Below, piece after piece: positions 7,529 through 16,767 of a stretch of DNA of 64,000 nucleotides (position 1 is its first letter; every line of letters begins with the position of its first letter). Both the position numbers and the translations under genes were made by a program. The DNA is from an uncultured Collinsella sp. Its GTDB lineage: Bacteria > Actinomycetota > Coriobacteriia > Coriobacteriales > Coriobacteriaceae. The stretch spans positions 1-64,000 of the forward strand of contig CATZRJ010000003.1 in assembly GCA_958423535.1 (NCBI GenBank). The letters run 5' to 3'. The notes beneath the pieces are model-generated. The model saw only the letters and a list, made by a program, of their open reading frames with translations, was not told where the DNA came from and did not search any database.

Positions 7529-10075
7529 ATGATGAATGCTAAAACTGGGCTTAAGGACAGGGGAGGCTATAGCCTTATGAGACGAGTGGGAACACTTGGC
7601 TTGGTGGCAGCGCTTGCCGCTATCTTGGCATCACCGTTGCCGGCGAATGCCGAAGACACTTCGGGTGCCGTTACCTACAATGCGGGAAATGGGTATTCCT
7701 TTGAGAAACTCTCGCATCCTTCGGTAGGAACGTCGCAGCCTGATGGCATCGTCGACTACCAAGGTGACGGTGTCGTTGCCGTCCCGGGCACCGACGGTAA
7801 CACGGCCAATAACGAAGGCGATCGCGGCCAGAGCTACACTTGGGCGGCTGCGAGCTATGGTGACTGGCTTTATGTGGGCACCTGCTATGCGGCGATGGGC
7901 AACACGCTTACGCTCATGAACAGTACGCTGGGCGATTCCTTTGATGTCGAGACCATGCGCCTGACGCTGGAGGCCATGTTTAACGGCACGTTCTTCTATG
8001 GACAGCAGAAGGAGGACGGCACGGCCGACAAGGACAGCGGCGGCATCTTGGTCAAGATCAATACCAAGACCGGTGAGACCAAGCTGCTACTCTCTGAATC
8101 GCTCAACGGCGTCGCCCCTTTGTTCCGCAATGCCGTGAGCTATAAGGGCAAGCTCTATTTCTGCGGCAGCGTCAGGGCCAATGGCGGCAAAAGTGGCCTG
8201 CCTGCTGTATATGAGATTGATCCTAAGACGGATGAGTACAAAGTTGTCTATCAGGGCCTTTCGAGCATGCAGGATTACGGTGCCGCCTACAAGCAGGGCA
8301 TTTCTACCGGTATCCGCGGCATGTGTGTTCATGATGGCCAGCTCGTCATCAGTAATGTGGGCAAAGACGCGGCCGGTAAGTTTGTGTCGACAATCCTGAC
8401 GTCGCCTGACCCGTCAAAGGGCCAGGACAGCTTCACCGAGATTGCCAACTCGGACACGTTGTTTAACTATCCGGCGATTCGCTATCAGGACAGCATCTAC
8501 GGCGGTGCCATTTGGGATATGGTCTCGTACAATGGCCATCTCTATGCGACCATCTGCACCGGTACGCCCGAGAATGCTCCCGATGATAATTCCATGCAGT
8601 CGTTTGCCATGGTTCGTGGCGACAAGAACGCCGACGGCAGCTATTCGTGGACTCCCATTGTTGGCGATCAGGAGACGGACTGTGCAAAGTACTGCTTTGG
8701 CATCGATCCTGCCCGTACCCGTTCTGGCGCTGCCAACCTCGTCGTCTACAACGACTACCTCTATATCGGTGAATACAACGACGAGGAGATTGCTCTCGAG
8801 CGCATCCTGTTCAACAAGTCCAGCACCGAAGAGGGCGGCAAGAGCAGCATGGGCGGCGTTGACTGCTCGTTTGTGAATGCCAATCTTGAGCAGTCGGTCA
8901 ACATCTATCGCATGGACAAGGACGAGAACATGGAGCTCGTCGTTGGCGATCGCACCGACATGTTCCCCGAGGGCGGTATTTCCGGCCTGACTTCGGGCTT
9001 TGGCCGAAACGAGAACCAGTACATTTGGCGCATGCAGAAGTTCGACGGCAAGCTGTATATCGGTACCTTTGATACTGCGAGCCTGCTTGAGCCGATCGGC
9101 CAGTTCTCCAATGGCGACATTATCGATATGACGCCCGAGGAGTGGGAATCTCAGGTTCAGCGCCTTAAGGACCTGCTTGATCACCTGCTTGACAAGAAAT
9201 CGCCTGACGACCCCATCGTTCCTGTGGACACGCTTACGGACGATGATTCGAACGAGGCCGTCGAGGTCGATGACGAGAAGACCGAGGTTGCTAAGGGCTT
9301 TGGCGATCTAAGCGATGCGCTGGAGGATGCCACGGGCGATCTTTGCGATCAGGCCGCGACGATGTCCCGGGACTTTGAGGACGACGCAGCTTATGTCCAG
9401 AAGATCGATGGCGAGATCGCGTACTTCAAGTCCTTTGCCGACCAGTATCAGGACATGCTCGATAGCTATGAGAGCCTGAAGCAGCAGTACGAGGATGCCT
9501 ATGGCACCGAGCTGCCGGGTGATATTCAGGATGCGCTCGATAAGCTGCTGAGTGCGGAGAACCTCAAGAAGTTGCAGAGTGTCCTTACGTGCATGTGCTA
9601 CCTGCGCGATGCCGAGCGCGGCTTTGATATGTATGTGACCGAGGACGGCGTGAACTTTACGACGCTGACGACCAATGGCTTTAACGATCCGTATAACCAT
9701 GGTCTGCGCACCTTTGCGGTGACCAACCAGGGTCTGTGCCTTGGTACCGCCAACCCGTTCTATGGTTGCCAGGTCTGGATCCAGCGCAAGGAGAATTCGG
9801 AGAATCCGGTTGATCCCGGTACTCCGGATCCGACGGAACCCACCGATCCTTCGCAGCCGGGTGGCGGCGATCAGCCTGGTGGCAGCCAGACGGGCGGCAA
9901 CGACCAGTCGAGCAGCACCACGACCACCGTCACGACGACCGCTAAGAAGACTCCGAAGGACGGCTCGCTGCCTCGCGCTGGCGACTCGACCCTCACGCTG
10001 GTCTTGGGATTGCTGGTTGCAGCTGCCGCAGTGCTTGGCATTGCTCTCGTCTTGCGCAAGCGTTCTCGTCGCTAG
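7529..10075 (+). CDS. Sortase-anchored surface protein (LPxAG)
   Basis: An 848-aa exported protein. The N-terminal signal peptide ends near SPLPANAEDT (about residue 42). The body (50-540) has repeated beta-strand blocks such as 'GDWLYVGTC', 'KGKLYFCG' and 'NDYLYIGEY', suggesting a propeller-like fold. An acidic helical insert at about 545-680 is predicted to be coiled. A Pro/Thr/Gly-rich spacer leads to LPRAG (814-818), a hydrophobic stretch and RKRSRR, the classical sortase signal. The two consecutive ATG codons have only a weak Shine-Dalgarno. The binding target is unknown. Confidence 0.85.
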   Translation: MMNAKTGLKDRGGYSLMRRVGTLGLVAALAAILASPLPANAEDTSGAVTYNAGNGYSFEKLSHPSVGTSQPDGIVDYQGDGVVAVPGTDGNTANNEGDRGQSYTWAAASYGDWLYVGTCYAAMGNTLTLMNSTLGDSFDVETMRLTLEAMFNGTFFYGQQKEDGTADKDSGGILVKINTKTGETKLLLSESLNGVAPLFRNAVSYKGKLYFCGSVRANGGKSGLPAVYEIDPKTDEYKVVYQGLSSMQDYGAAYKQGISTGIRGMCVHDGQLVISNVGKDAAGKFVSTILTSPDPSKGQDSFTEIANSDTLFNYPAIRYQDSIYGGAIWDMVSYNGHLYATICTGTPENAPDDNSMQSFAMVRGDKNADGSYSWTPIVGDQETDCAKYCFGIDPARTRSGAANLVVYNDYLYIGEYNDEEIALERILFNKSSTEEGGKSSMGGVDCSFVNANLEQSVNIYRMDKDENMELVVGDRTDMFPEGGISGLTSGFGRNENQYIWRMQKFDGKLYIGTFDTASLLEPIGQFSNGDIIDMTPEEWESQVQRLKDLLDHLLDKKSPDDPIVPVDTLTDDDSNEAVEVDDEKTEVAKGFGDLSDALEDATGDLCDQAATMSRDFEDDAAYVQKIDGEIAYFKSFADQYQDMLDSYESLKQQYEDAYGTELPGDIQDALDKLLSAENLKKLQSVLTCMCYLRDAERGFDMYVTEDGVNFTTLTTNGFNDPYNHGLRTFAVTNQGLCLGTANPFYGCQVWIQRKENSENPVDPGTPDPTEPTDPSQPGGGDQPGGSQTGGNDQSSSTTTTVTTTAKKTPKDGSLPRAGDSTLTLVLGLLVAAAAVLGIALVLRKRSRR

Positions 10076-10497
10076 GCTCGACCACGCAGCTCGATGCCTT
10101 GGATATCGTCGAAGTCGATGGCGATATCCCTGAGTTTGAGCAGCTTGAACGCGGGTAGCACTTCGTCGAGAATGCCCGTGCGGCTACGATAGCCGTACAT
10201 ATCGTAATAGGTGACACGCACCAAGTCGCCACGTTTGAGGCCCTCGAGCTTTTTCGAAAGCTCGAGGGCTTTTTCTTCTGTGAGCTCGCATTTGGGTTCG
10301 ACGGTGATTTCCTGCTTGCGTACGAGCTCGTAGTATCCCGTGAGGGCGGCAAAGGGCATAAACTGCGCGGCACGGCCGGCACGGACGGCGCCGTTGGCGG
10401 TGAGCTTGGGGTCGGCGGATCGACGTCTTCCCTCGGGGTCCGCTAGACGTTCAAAAGGCGTCGGTGGCCGCATCGGCTGTTGTTGGGACTTAGGCAC
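10072..10497 (-). CDS. YolD-like protein
   Basis: A 141-aa protein of the YolD-like family, recognised by RAAQFMPFAALTGYYELVRK and a C-terminal DIQGIELRG. Families of this type are nearly always encoded beside Y-family DNA polymerases and are thought to help translesion synthesis. Here it directly follows the polymerase gene and overlaps its end by 8 bases, so the two are co-transcribed. Its 3' end overlaps the convergent surface-protein stop codon by 3 bases. Confidence 0.85.
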   Translation of the reverse strand: MPKSQQQPMRPPTPFERLADPEGRRRSADPKLTANGAVRAGRAAQFMPFAALTGYYELVRKQEITVEPKCELTEEKALELSKKLEGLKRGDLVRVTYYDMYGYRSRTGILDEVLPAFKLLKLRDIAIDFDDIQGIELRGRA

Positions 10498-11995
10498 GAT
10501 GTCCTCCTACCTGATCGTTGCGTTCGCGTGCGGTGGCGCCGGTGGTGAAGCTTAATCCCTTGACGAGCGCGTTCTTGCCGTACTTGCCCTTCACGGCCAG
10601 GACGGCGCGCGCCAGGTCGCGCTCGCGCTCATCGGCCTTAATATCGCTAAACAGATCGATGGTGGCAAATTCCTCGGGCATGAGGTTGCCAAATCCCAGG
10701 TTGATGCGCTTGACCGGTCGTTTGGGATTGACAGTCTGCGCCCAGAGCTCATCGAAATAGCCCATGATCTTCTTAAACGAATTGGTGCGCTCGGGCAGCT
10801 TGCGGGATGCATTGGAATGTGCGAACAGCGCAGCATAGCCACCACGCGGTTTGCCGCCGTGCTCTCCCACAAAGATGCCGTCGATTGCCTGTGCTTCGCG
10901 CACCAGGCGGTGCCGTTCGTCATCGCGTTGGACGGGCCTGGGCGCACGGGGTGCGAGCTCGGGGCCGGCGGTTGCGGCGGGTTCGATGCTCGACGTGCTT
11001 GAACGCAAATGCCCGCATCCGTCTACATATTGCGCTGTGCCGCTGGCGTCGAGGCGGCGTATGCCGGCGCGCTCGCTCGCGTAGCCTACAAAGAGCGAGA
11101 TGCTGTCGCACACCACGTGCTTATCGACTAAGTCCAACACGGCGTTGTCGACCATCTCGCGCAAGACGGTGTAGGCCTGCTCGTAGGCATAGCCTTTCGA
11201 TAGCACTTGCCCCGTGGTTGTTGAGGTTACCTGCGGGCGATAGGCCTGAATATCGGCGATAGTTGTCGGCTCGCGCCCAAAGGCGTGGTCGATAAGATAC
11301 TCGGCATTGACGCCGAGCTCGTCGTAGAGCAGGTTTTCGTCGAGCGCCGCGACGCCCATCAAATCGTAGACGCCGTATTTTTCGAGTCGCGCTGCCACGC
11401 CGGGCCCGATGCCCCAGATGTCGGTGATGGGGCGGTGAGGCCAGATTTCCTTGCGGAACGTCTCGTCGTCGAGTATGCCGATGCGGCTGGGTACGTGCTT
11501 GGCGGTAATGTCGAGTGCCACCTTGGCCTGGAATAGATTGGGGCCGATGCCAACCGTTGCCGTGATGCCGGTGCGCGCGAGGACCTCATCGCGCAACATG
11601 CAGGCAAAGTCTTTGGCATTAGTGTGGTAGAGGTCCAGATAGGGTGTCACGTCGATAAAGCACTCATCAATTGAGTAGACGTGAATGTCTTGCGGGCTCA
11701 CGTATTCCAGATAGATGCCGTAGATTTTCGCCGACACTTCCATGTAGTGCTGCATGCGCGGTACGGCCTTGATGTAGTCGATGCCGTCGGGAATCTCGAA
11801 CAGACGGCATCGGTTGTGTATCCCGAGGTCCTTCATGGCCTGTGTGATGGCGAGGCAGATGGTCGTGCGCCCGCGCGATTCGTCGGCAACGACCAGGCAC
11901 GTAGTGAGGGGGTCGAGTCCGCGGTCGACGCACTCGACGCTGGCATAGAACGTCTTAAGGTCGATGCAGATATAGGTGTGACGCTCGTGCCCCAC
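10490..11995 (-). CDS. Y-family DNA polymerase (UmuC/DinB-like)
   Basis: Translesion polymerase, 501 aa. The N-terminal palm carries IDLKTFYASVE, and YSIDECFIDVT holds the catalytic acidic pair. A helix-hairpin region follows (DIWGIGPGVAARLEKYG), then the little-finger domain. The GTG start at 11995 has GGGAGG six bases away, which is better than the ATGs further upstream. A LexA-type palindrome 30 bases upstream indicates SOS control. The YolD-like gene follows. A low-conservation stretch near residues 330-370 may be a linker. Confidence 0.92.
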   Translation of the reverse strand: MGHERHTYICIDLKTFYASVECVDRGLDPLTTCLVVADESRGRTTICLAITQAMKDLGIHNRCRLFEIPDGIDYIKAVPRMQHYMEVSAKIYGIYLEYVSPQDIHVYSIDECFIDVTPYLDLYHTNAKDFACMLRDEVLARTGITATVGIGPNLFQAKVALDITAKHVPSRIGILDDETFRKEIWPHRPITDIWGIGPGVAARLEKYGVYDLMGVAALDENLLYDELGVNAEYLIDHAFGREPTTIADIQAYRPQVTSTTTGQVLSKGYAYEQAYTVLREMVDNAVLDLVDKHVVCDSISLFVGYASERAGIRRLDASGTAQYVDGCGHLRSSTSSIEPAATAGPELAPRAPRPVQRDDERHRLVREAQAIDGIFVGEHGGKPRGGYAALFAHSNASRKLPERTNSFKKIMGYFDELWAQTVNPKRPVKRINLGFGNLMPEEFATIDLFSDIKADERERDLARAVLAVKGKYGKNALVKGLSFTTGATARERNDQVGGHRA

Positions 11996-12024
11996 GCGTC
12001 CTCCCATCAAACACATGTTCTTAT

Positions 12025-12038
12025 CGAATACATGTTCG
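12025..12038 (-). promoter_or_regulatory. LexA (SOS) box of the polymerase operon
   Basis: CGAATACATGTTCG matches the Gram-positive/actinobacterial consensus CGAACRNRYGTTCG at all but one position. A second, weaker ACATGTTCTTA half-site adjoins it. Its position 30 bases before the start of the polymerase gene fits repression by LexA. Confidence 0.78.
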
Positions 12039-12073
12039 ATAATACCCGCTCATCCGGACATCGTCAAAACCTG

Positions 12074-12098
12074 CCAAAAAGGGACTGGTTTGTTTTGG
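12074..12098. repeat. REP-like half unit
   Basis: GGGACTGGTTTGTTTTGG and flanking bases resemble one arm of the palindrome at 12765-12829. No partner arm is visible, so it appears to be a decayed copy. Confidence 0.5.
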
Positions 12099-12230
12099 TG
12101 GGTATGGTCGTGCGGCTGCATCGGGTTTTTAACGCAGCTCTAAAGAGTGCGAAACAGCCCGGAAAACCTCGCTTCGTAGCATGGGCCTAACGATTGATAC
12201 CGCCTATATGCACGGAAGGTTGTGGAAAAG

Positions 12231-12755
12231 ATGGTCAACTATGGGTTTGGTATGCCGACGCGCTTGGTTGCGGATGGGGATGTGGCTCGCTGGTGCGGGC
12301 GATTAGTTGCCCACTATGGCGGCACCAAGGCACTGGTCGTGCTGGGAGGCGACAGGCACACGCGTGATGAGCTCGTTTCGGCGGCACTTGGCTCGCTTGA
12401 TCGAGCCCTGCTCGAGTGTGTGCTTTTCCGCTGCGGCTCGGTTGAGGACGATGGGGGAGACGAGCTGATCGACGAAGCCGTGGCCCTGGCGACCGACGAA
12501 GGCGTGGACTTTGTCTTGGCGATTGGCGATGCCGATGCTGCCGGCTTTGCACGCGAACTCGCCCGTCGCATGGCAGCGATCGATGCCGGCGAAGACGGCT
12601 TTGTGCCTTATGGATGCATTGTCTCGGAGGGCAAGGTGCCTGCCGTCGTGGGCGCCGGTGAGGTTCCCGTTTTTGCCATCATCGCGCCCGAACTGCTGGA
12701 GGGCATCGGGTCTCCTCTGCGCGAGCTGCTCGGTAGCGTCTGCGCCGCGGCCTAA
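12231..12755 (+). pseudogene. Truncated iron-containing alcohol dehydrogenase (N-terminal domain only)
   Basis: 174 aa starting MVNYGFGMPTRLVADGDV, the typical start of butanol/1,3-propanediol dehydrogenase-type Fe-ADHs (about 380-400 aa). It includes the nucleotide-binding-like half (ALVVLGGD; FVLAIGDADAA in place of the usual GGGSxxD loop). The C-terminal iron-binding helical domain with its His ligands is missing, and the expected GGGS is degenerate. REP-like repeats lie on both sides. Probably non-functional as a dehydrogenase; a retained small protein is possible. A GTG at 12222 is an alternative start. Confidence 0.6.
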
Positions 12756-12764
12756 TATTTGCCA

Positions 12765-12829
12765 TAAAGGGACGGGTTATTTTTGGTTGGTAAAGCGTTT
12801 GACCTGCCAAAATAAGCCTGTCCCTTTTT
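12765..12829. repeat. REP-like palindrome (REPIN)
   Basis: Arms 12765-12787 and 12807-12829 are complementary with a few mismatches (AAAGGGAC... / ...GTCCCTTTTT) and enclose a 19-base loop. It is part of a family scattered in this window and lies downstream of the truncated dehydrogenase. Confidence 0.75.
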
Positions 12830-12912
12830 GATCGGTTGCCGTTTGGGGGCCGATTCGCAACGCTCGCTGATTATAGTCTTGACCTGCGCTAGAATAGTGG
12901 CATCTGAATGTC

Positions 12913-12936
12913 CGGGCGCATGGAGGCGTGCGCCCG
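12913..12936 (+). promoter_or_regulatory. 5' UTR hairpin of pgi
   Basis: CGGGCGCA pairs with TGCGCCCG around an 8-base loop and ends just before the AGGAGGA Shine-Dalgarno of pgi. It may stabilise the mRNA; no regulatory role is shown. Confidence 0.4.
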
Positions 12937-12954
12937 TATGCTGAGGAGGACTCT

Positions 12955-14649
12955 ATGGCAACTGTTGCCGCACCTATCGATGCTACGTCGACCGCCGCTT
13001 GGAAGGCGCTCGAGGCTCATCAGGAGAAGCTCGAGGCCGAAGGTATCGACCTCAAGGCCTGGTTCGCCGCCGATGCCGAGCGCGTGAACAAGTTGAGCTT
13101 TGACGCCGGGGACCTGCACTTCGATCTGTCGAAGAACCTGGTGACCGATGAGACCGTCAAGCTGCTGTGCGATCTTGCCCGCGAGGTGAAGCTCGAGGAG
13201 CGCCGCGACGCCATGTTCTCCGGCGAGCACATCAACACCACCGAGGACCGCGCCGTCCTGCACACCGCGCTGCGCCGCCCGGCAAGCGAGAAGGGCCAGC
13301 TCATCGTCGACGGCCAGGACGTCGTCGCCGACGTGCACGAGGTTCTCGACCGCATGTATGCCTTCGCCGAGCGCGTGCGCTCCGGTGAGTGGAAGGGCGT
13401 TACCGGCAAAAAGATCGAGCATCTGGTGTCCATCGGCATCGGCGGCTCCGATCTGGGCCCGGTCATGGCCTACGAGGCTCTGCGTCCCTATGCCGACGCC
13501 GGTATCGACTGCCGCTATATCTCCAACATCGACCCCAACGACCAGGCCGAGAAGCTCAAGGGCTTGGATCCCGAGACCACGCTCGTGATCATCGTCTCCA
13601 AGACCTTCACCACGCTCGAGACCCTCACCAACGCCCGCGAGGTCAAGACCTGGATGCTCGAGCAGCTCAAGGCTCAGGGCGCCATCGACGGCTCCGATGA
13701 GCAGAACGCCGAGGCCGTGGCAAAGCACTTCGTCGCCGTCTCCACCGCACTCGAGAAGGTTGAGGCCTTCGGTATCGACCCCGCCAACGCCTTCGGTTTC
13801 TGGAACTGGGTCGGCGGCCGCTATTCCGTTGACTCCGCCGTGGGCCTGTCGCTGATTGTCGTGCTCGGCCCCGAGCGCTTCCAGCAGTTCCTCGAGGGCT
13901 TCCACGCCATCGACGAGTACTTCTGCAACACGCCGCTCGAGAACAACGCCGTCGCGCTGATGGGTCTGCTCAACGTCTGGTACGTCAACTTCTTCGGTTC
14001 CAAGAGCCACGCCGTGCTTCCGTACTGCCAGTACCTGCACCGCTTCCCGGCCTACCTGCAGCAGCTCACCATGGAGTCCAACGGCAAGCACGTCCGCTGG
14101 GACGGCAGCGCCGTGACCTCCGATACCGGCGAGATCTTCTGGGGCGAGCCCGGCACCAACGGCCAGCATGCCTTCTACCAGCTGCTGCATCAGGGCACTG
14201 TGGTGGTTCCGGCCGATTTCATCGCCTTTGCCAATACCGCCAACCCTGCGACCGACAGCGGTCAGGACGTGCATGAGCTGTTCCTGGGCAACTTCCTGGC
14301 CCAGACCAAGGCGCTCGCCTTTGGTAAGACGGACGACGAGGTTCGTGCCGAGGGCACGCCCGAGCAGATCGTCCCGGCCCGTTGCTTTGAGGGCAACCGC
14401 CCGACGACCTCAATCTTCGGCGACACGCTGACCCCGTTCGCGCTCGGCGAGCTCATCGCCCTGTACGAGCACATCACGTTTGTCGAGGGTACGGTCTGGG
14501 GCATCGATTCCTACGACCAGTGGGGCGTCGAGTTGGGCAAGCAGCTTGCCAAGCAGATCACCCCGGCCTTCCACGACGACGCCGCCAAGGCCGAGCAGGA
14601 CGCTTCGACTCAAGCGCTTATCGAGTTCTATCGCGCTCATCGCAAGTAG
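12955..14649 (+). CDS. pgi: Glucose-6-phosphate isomerase
   Basis: Interconverts glucose-6-phosphate and fructose-6-phosphate in glycolysis; 564 aa, cytoplasmic. Visible signatures are the sugar-binding [36 protein letters not shown], and the C-terminal [14 protein letters not shown] family motif. The ATG at 12955 follows AGGAGGA. It is monocistronic, with a 5' UTR hairpin and a strong terminator. Codon use is strongly biased to G/C-ending codons, as expected for a highly expressed glycolytic gene. Confidence 0.97.
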   Translation: MATVAAPIDATSTAAWKALEAHQEKLEAEGIDLKAWFAADAERVNKLSFDAGDLHFDLSKNLVTDETVKLLCDLAREVKLEERRDAMFSGEHINTTEDRAVLHTALRRPASEKGQLIVDGQDVVADVHEVLDRMYAFAERVRSGEWKGVTGKKIEHLVSIGIGGSDLGPVMAYEALRPYADAGIDCRYISNIDPNDQAEKLKGLDPETTLVIIVSKTFTTLETLTNAREVKTWMLEQLKAQGAIDGSDEQNAEAVAKHFVAVSTALEKVEAFGIDPANAFGFWNWVGGRYSVDSAVGLSLIVVLGPERFQQFLEGFHAIDEYFCNTPLENNAVALMGLLNVWYVNFFGSKSHAVLPYCQYLHRFPAYLQQLTMESNGKHVRWDGSAVTSDTGEIFWGEPGTNGQHAFYQLLHQGTVVVPADFIAFANTANPATDSGQDVHELFLGNFLAQTKALAFGKTDDEVRAEGTPEQIVPARCFEGNRPTTSIFGDTLTPFALGELIALYEHITFVEGTVWGIDSYDQWGVELGKQLAKQITPAFHDDAAKAEQDASTQALIEFYRAHRK

Positions 14650-14682
14650 TCGCTGCTGTTAACGTATCGCGCCTTATAGTCA

Positions 14683-14719
14683 GGGGCCCGTATCCTATCG
14701 GATGCGGGCCCCTTTGCTT
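14683..14719 (+). terminator. Rho-independent terminator of pgi
   Basis: GGGGCCCGTATCC pairs with GGATGCGGGCCCC (one G-T), followed by TTTGCTTT. Confidence 0.88.
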
Positions 14720-14790
14720 TGCCGTGGTCCCGGGGCGCACGGCCTTTGTGGAACATCGCCGGGTCGCCGCGCGCTGCGAGAACCCTGCGC

Positions 14791-16095
14791 CTAGATCTCG
14801 GCCTCCGCATGGCCTCGCTGCGCCTCGGGCAACTCCCCGTAGAGCGGATGGTCTTCGAGCCTAAAGCGCTCGACCTGTTCGGGAGTGCGACCGCGCACAA
14901 AGAGCCACGAGCGATCGATCGGCGTCGCCATGAGCGTGCTGGGCAGCGCGTCGGCGCGGTCGGAAAACACCCGGGCACTCTCGGGATCCTGGAACGCCAG
15001 CACCAGATGCGTGTCGCAGTTGCCCATGATGGAGCGTGCGCGTGCCTCGCCATAGAGCGCATCGAGCTGGTTGGTCGACTGCAGCAGCAGCGTTGCCCAG
15101 ATGTTGCGGCTTCGGATAATCGAGAGCACGTTGTCGATCTGGGGGATCTGCAGATTTGCGAAGTCATCGAGCATAAAGCGCACGGGCACGGGCAGGCTGC
15201 CGTCGGGCTGCCTATCGGCCTCACGAATGAGGCCCATAAACGCCTGCGAAATAAAGAGGCCGGTCAGCGGATCGAGATTGCGGTCAATATCGCTCACGGT
15301 TACAAACAGGGCGCAGGGGTTGTGTCCCATGGAAGCGAAGTCCACCTGATGGCACTCACGATAGAGCTGTGCCGCACCGTCGAATCCCAGACACATGACC
15401 TTTTCGGCAAGGATGCCGACGATGCTCGCGTGCATGCGCTCGGCATTTTGCGTAATGGCGTAGCGCCGCCATAGCGAGAGGGCATAGCTTTGGGGGTCGG
15501 TCGTGATCAGGTCGTCAAACAATCGACCCGTGGCACCGTCCTGCAGGTGCTCGATCAGCTTGATGACCGAGCTGATCGTCTGCTCGTCGGCGGGCAGCTG
15601 TTCGGTGACGTAGGCGATAAGACACGACAGCAGGTTTGCCGCCGCATGATCCCAAAAAGGCTGGTTGTTGTCCTCGATGGGGCAGATGGCCTTTGCCACC
15701 GAGAGGATGTCCTGCTGGTTGGGCCTGCCGTCCGCCTTGCGGCGAATGTGCCTCAGGGGGTTGTAGCCGCAGCGCTCGATGCCGGGCGCAAGGGCCGGGA
15801 CGGTGTTGAGGTCGGCGAAGTTGAGACATTGCACGCGGTAACCGTGGGCTGCCAGCACGGGTCCCACTTCGCGACAGAGCGTGCCTTTGGTGTCGAGCAC
15901 GATGTGGCTTGCGTTCATTTGCAGCAGGTTGGGCTTGAGGACGTTTCGGGTCTTGCCGGCTCCCGAGGGGCCGATCACAAGTGCATTGTTGTTGAGTCCC
16001 GTTTGGCGGGTGTCGCAGGAAAGCGTTCGATCCTTGGCGAGGATGGTGGACGATGCGGACTTAGATGCGGCGAGACGGCTGGCGAGGTTAGACAT
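14791..16095 (-). CDS. VirD4/TraG-type coupling ATPase lacking membrane segments
   Basis: A 434-aa P-loop ATPase related to the VirD4-like (CD1115-type) conjugation coupling proteins of Gram-positives. Walker A GPSGAGKT is at 42-49; Walker B is FMLDDFANLQIP, with the DD form usual in this subgroup; then IIRSRNIWATLLLQSTNQL and IMGNCDTHL. The usual N-terminal transmembrane helices are absent and no relaxase or T4SS gene is nearby. The ATG at 16095 has AAGGAGGT and overlaps the end of the ClpP-like gene by 8 bases, so translation is coupled. Role outside conjugation is unknown. Confidence 0.85.
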   Translation of the reverse strand: MSNLASRLAASKSASSTILAKDRTLSCDTRQTGLNNNALVIGPSGAGKTRNVLKPNLLQMNASHIVLDTKGTLCREVGPVLAAHGYRVQCLNFADLNTVPALAPGIERCGYNPLRHIRRKADGRPNQQDILSVAKAICPIEDNNQPFWDHAAANLLSCLIAYVTEQLPADEQTISSVIKLIEHLQDGATGRLFDDLITTDPQSYALSLWRRYAITQNAERMHASIVGILAEKVMCLGFDGAAQLYRECHQVDFASMGHNPCALFVTVSDIDRNLDPLTGLFISQAFMGLIREADRQPDGSLPVPVRFMLDDFANLQIPQIDNVLSIIRSRNIWATLLLQSTNQLDALYGEARARSIMGNCDTHLVLAFQDPESARVFSDRADALPSTLMATPIDRSWLFVRGRTPEQVERFRLEDHPLYGELPEAQRGHAEAEI

Positions 16096-16705
16096 GGGCG
16101 ACCTCCTTGGTGGTCGAGAGGATTTCGTGGGCAAAGCCGAGCTCGACGGCGCGCTCGGCCGAAAGGTAGGTGTCTTTTGCAGTAAGGGACTGGATGCGCT
16201 TGGGCGTGAGGCCGCTGCGGTCCGAGAGGATTTGCGTGAGGGTCTTGCGGGTCTGCATGAGACGCCGGCTGGTTTCCTGCAGCGCAAGTGCCGAGCCGCC
16301 TGCCCCCTGGGGGATCAGCGGGTCGTGAATCATGAGCTCTGCATGGGGCGCCATACGGCGATCGTCGCCGCCCATAAAGATCACGGCGCCCATGGACGCG
16401 GCGAATTCCAGGCAGACGGTGCGGACGGGGCACGATGCGAGGCGCATGGCGTCATAGATCGCAAGACCCGATCGCACGCTTCCGCCGGCGCTGGCGACAA
16501 ATATGGTGATGGGGCGGCTGGGGTCGGTGGCATCGAGCAGGCGGATCTGCTGGCATAGGTCGTGGGCCATCGGGGTTTCGATGTTTCCCATGACGGAGAG
16601 CTCGCGACGGGCGAGCATCTCATCGTAAATGCTGGTGAGCGTGATACCTCGGGCGGATTCACGCATGGTGAGGGGGCTGATGATGGGGGAATGATTGGTG
16701 TCCAT
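16088..16705 (-). CDS. ClpP-like serine protease
   Basis: A 205-aa protein of the ClpP/crotonase-like peptidase family. Ser104 sits in AASMGAVI, His127 in MIHDPLIPQGAGG and Asp178 in AKDTYLSA, so the catalytic triad looks complete. The Asp-Arg pair usually just before the catalytic Asp is Ala-Lys here. Identity to housekeeping ClpP looks low, and no ClpX or ClpA is nearby. The ATG at 16705 has AAAGGAG. Gene order (unknown protein, this, VirD4-like ATPase) with overlaps suggests a joint function. Phage-type or mobile-element ClpP is the alternative label. Confidence 0.85.
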   Translation of the reverse strand: MDTNHSPIISPLTMRESARGITLTSIYDEMLARRELSVMGNIETPMAHDLCQQIRLLDATDPSRPITIFVASAGGSVRSGLAIYDAMRLASCPVRTVCLEFAASMGAVIFMGGDDRRMAPHAELMIHDPLIPQGAGGSALALQETSRRLMQTRKTLTQILSDRSGLTPKRIQSLTAKDTYLSAERAVELGFAHEILSTTKEVAHV

Positions 16706-16767
16706 GGGGACTCCTTTCTGTTGGTTGTGTTGTGGAATAGGATTGTTGCCCGCGGAGGGCTGGCGGG

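Noticed and set aside
12889..14274. A 461-codon reverse-strand frame over pgi
   Set aside because: Mirror of the strongly codon-biased pgi gene; no start signal or known domain.
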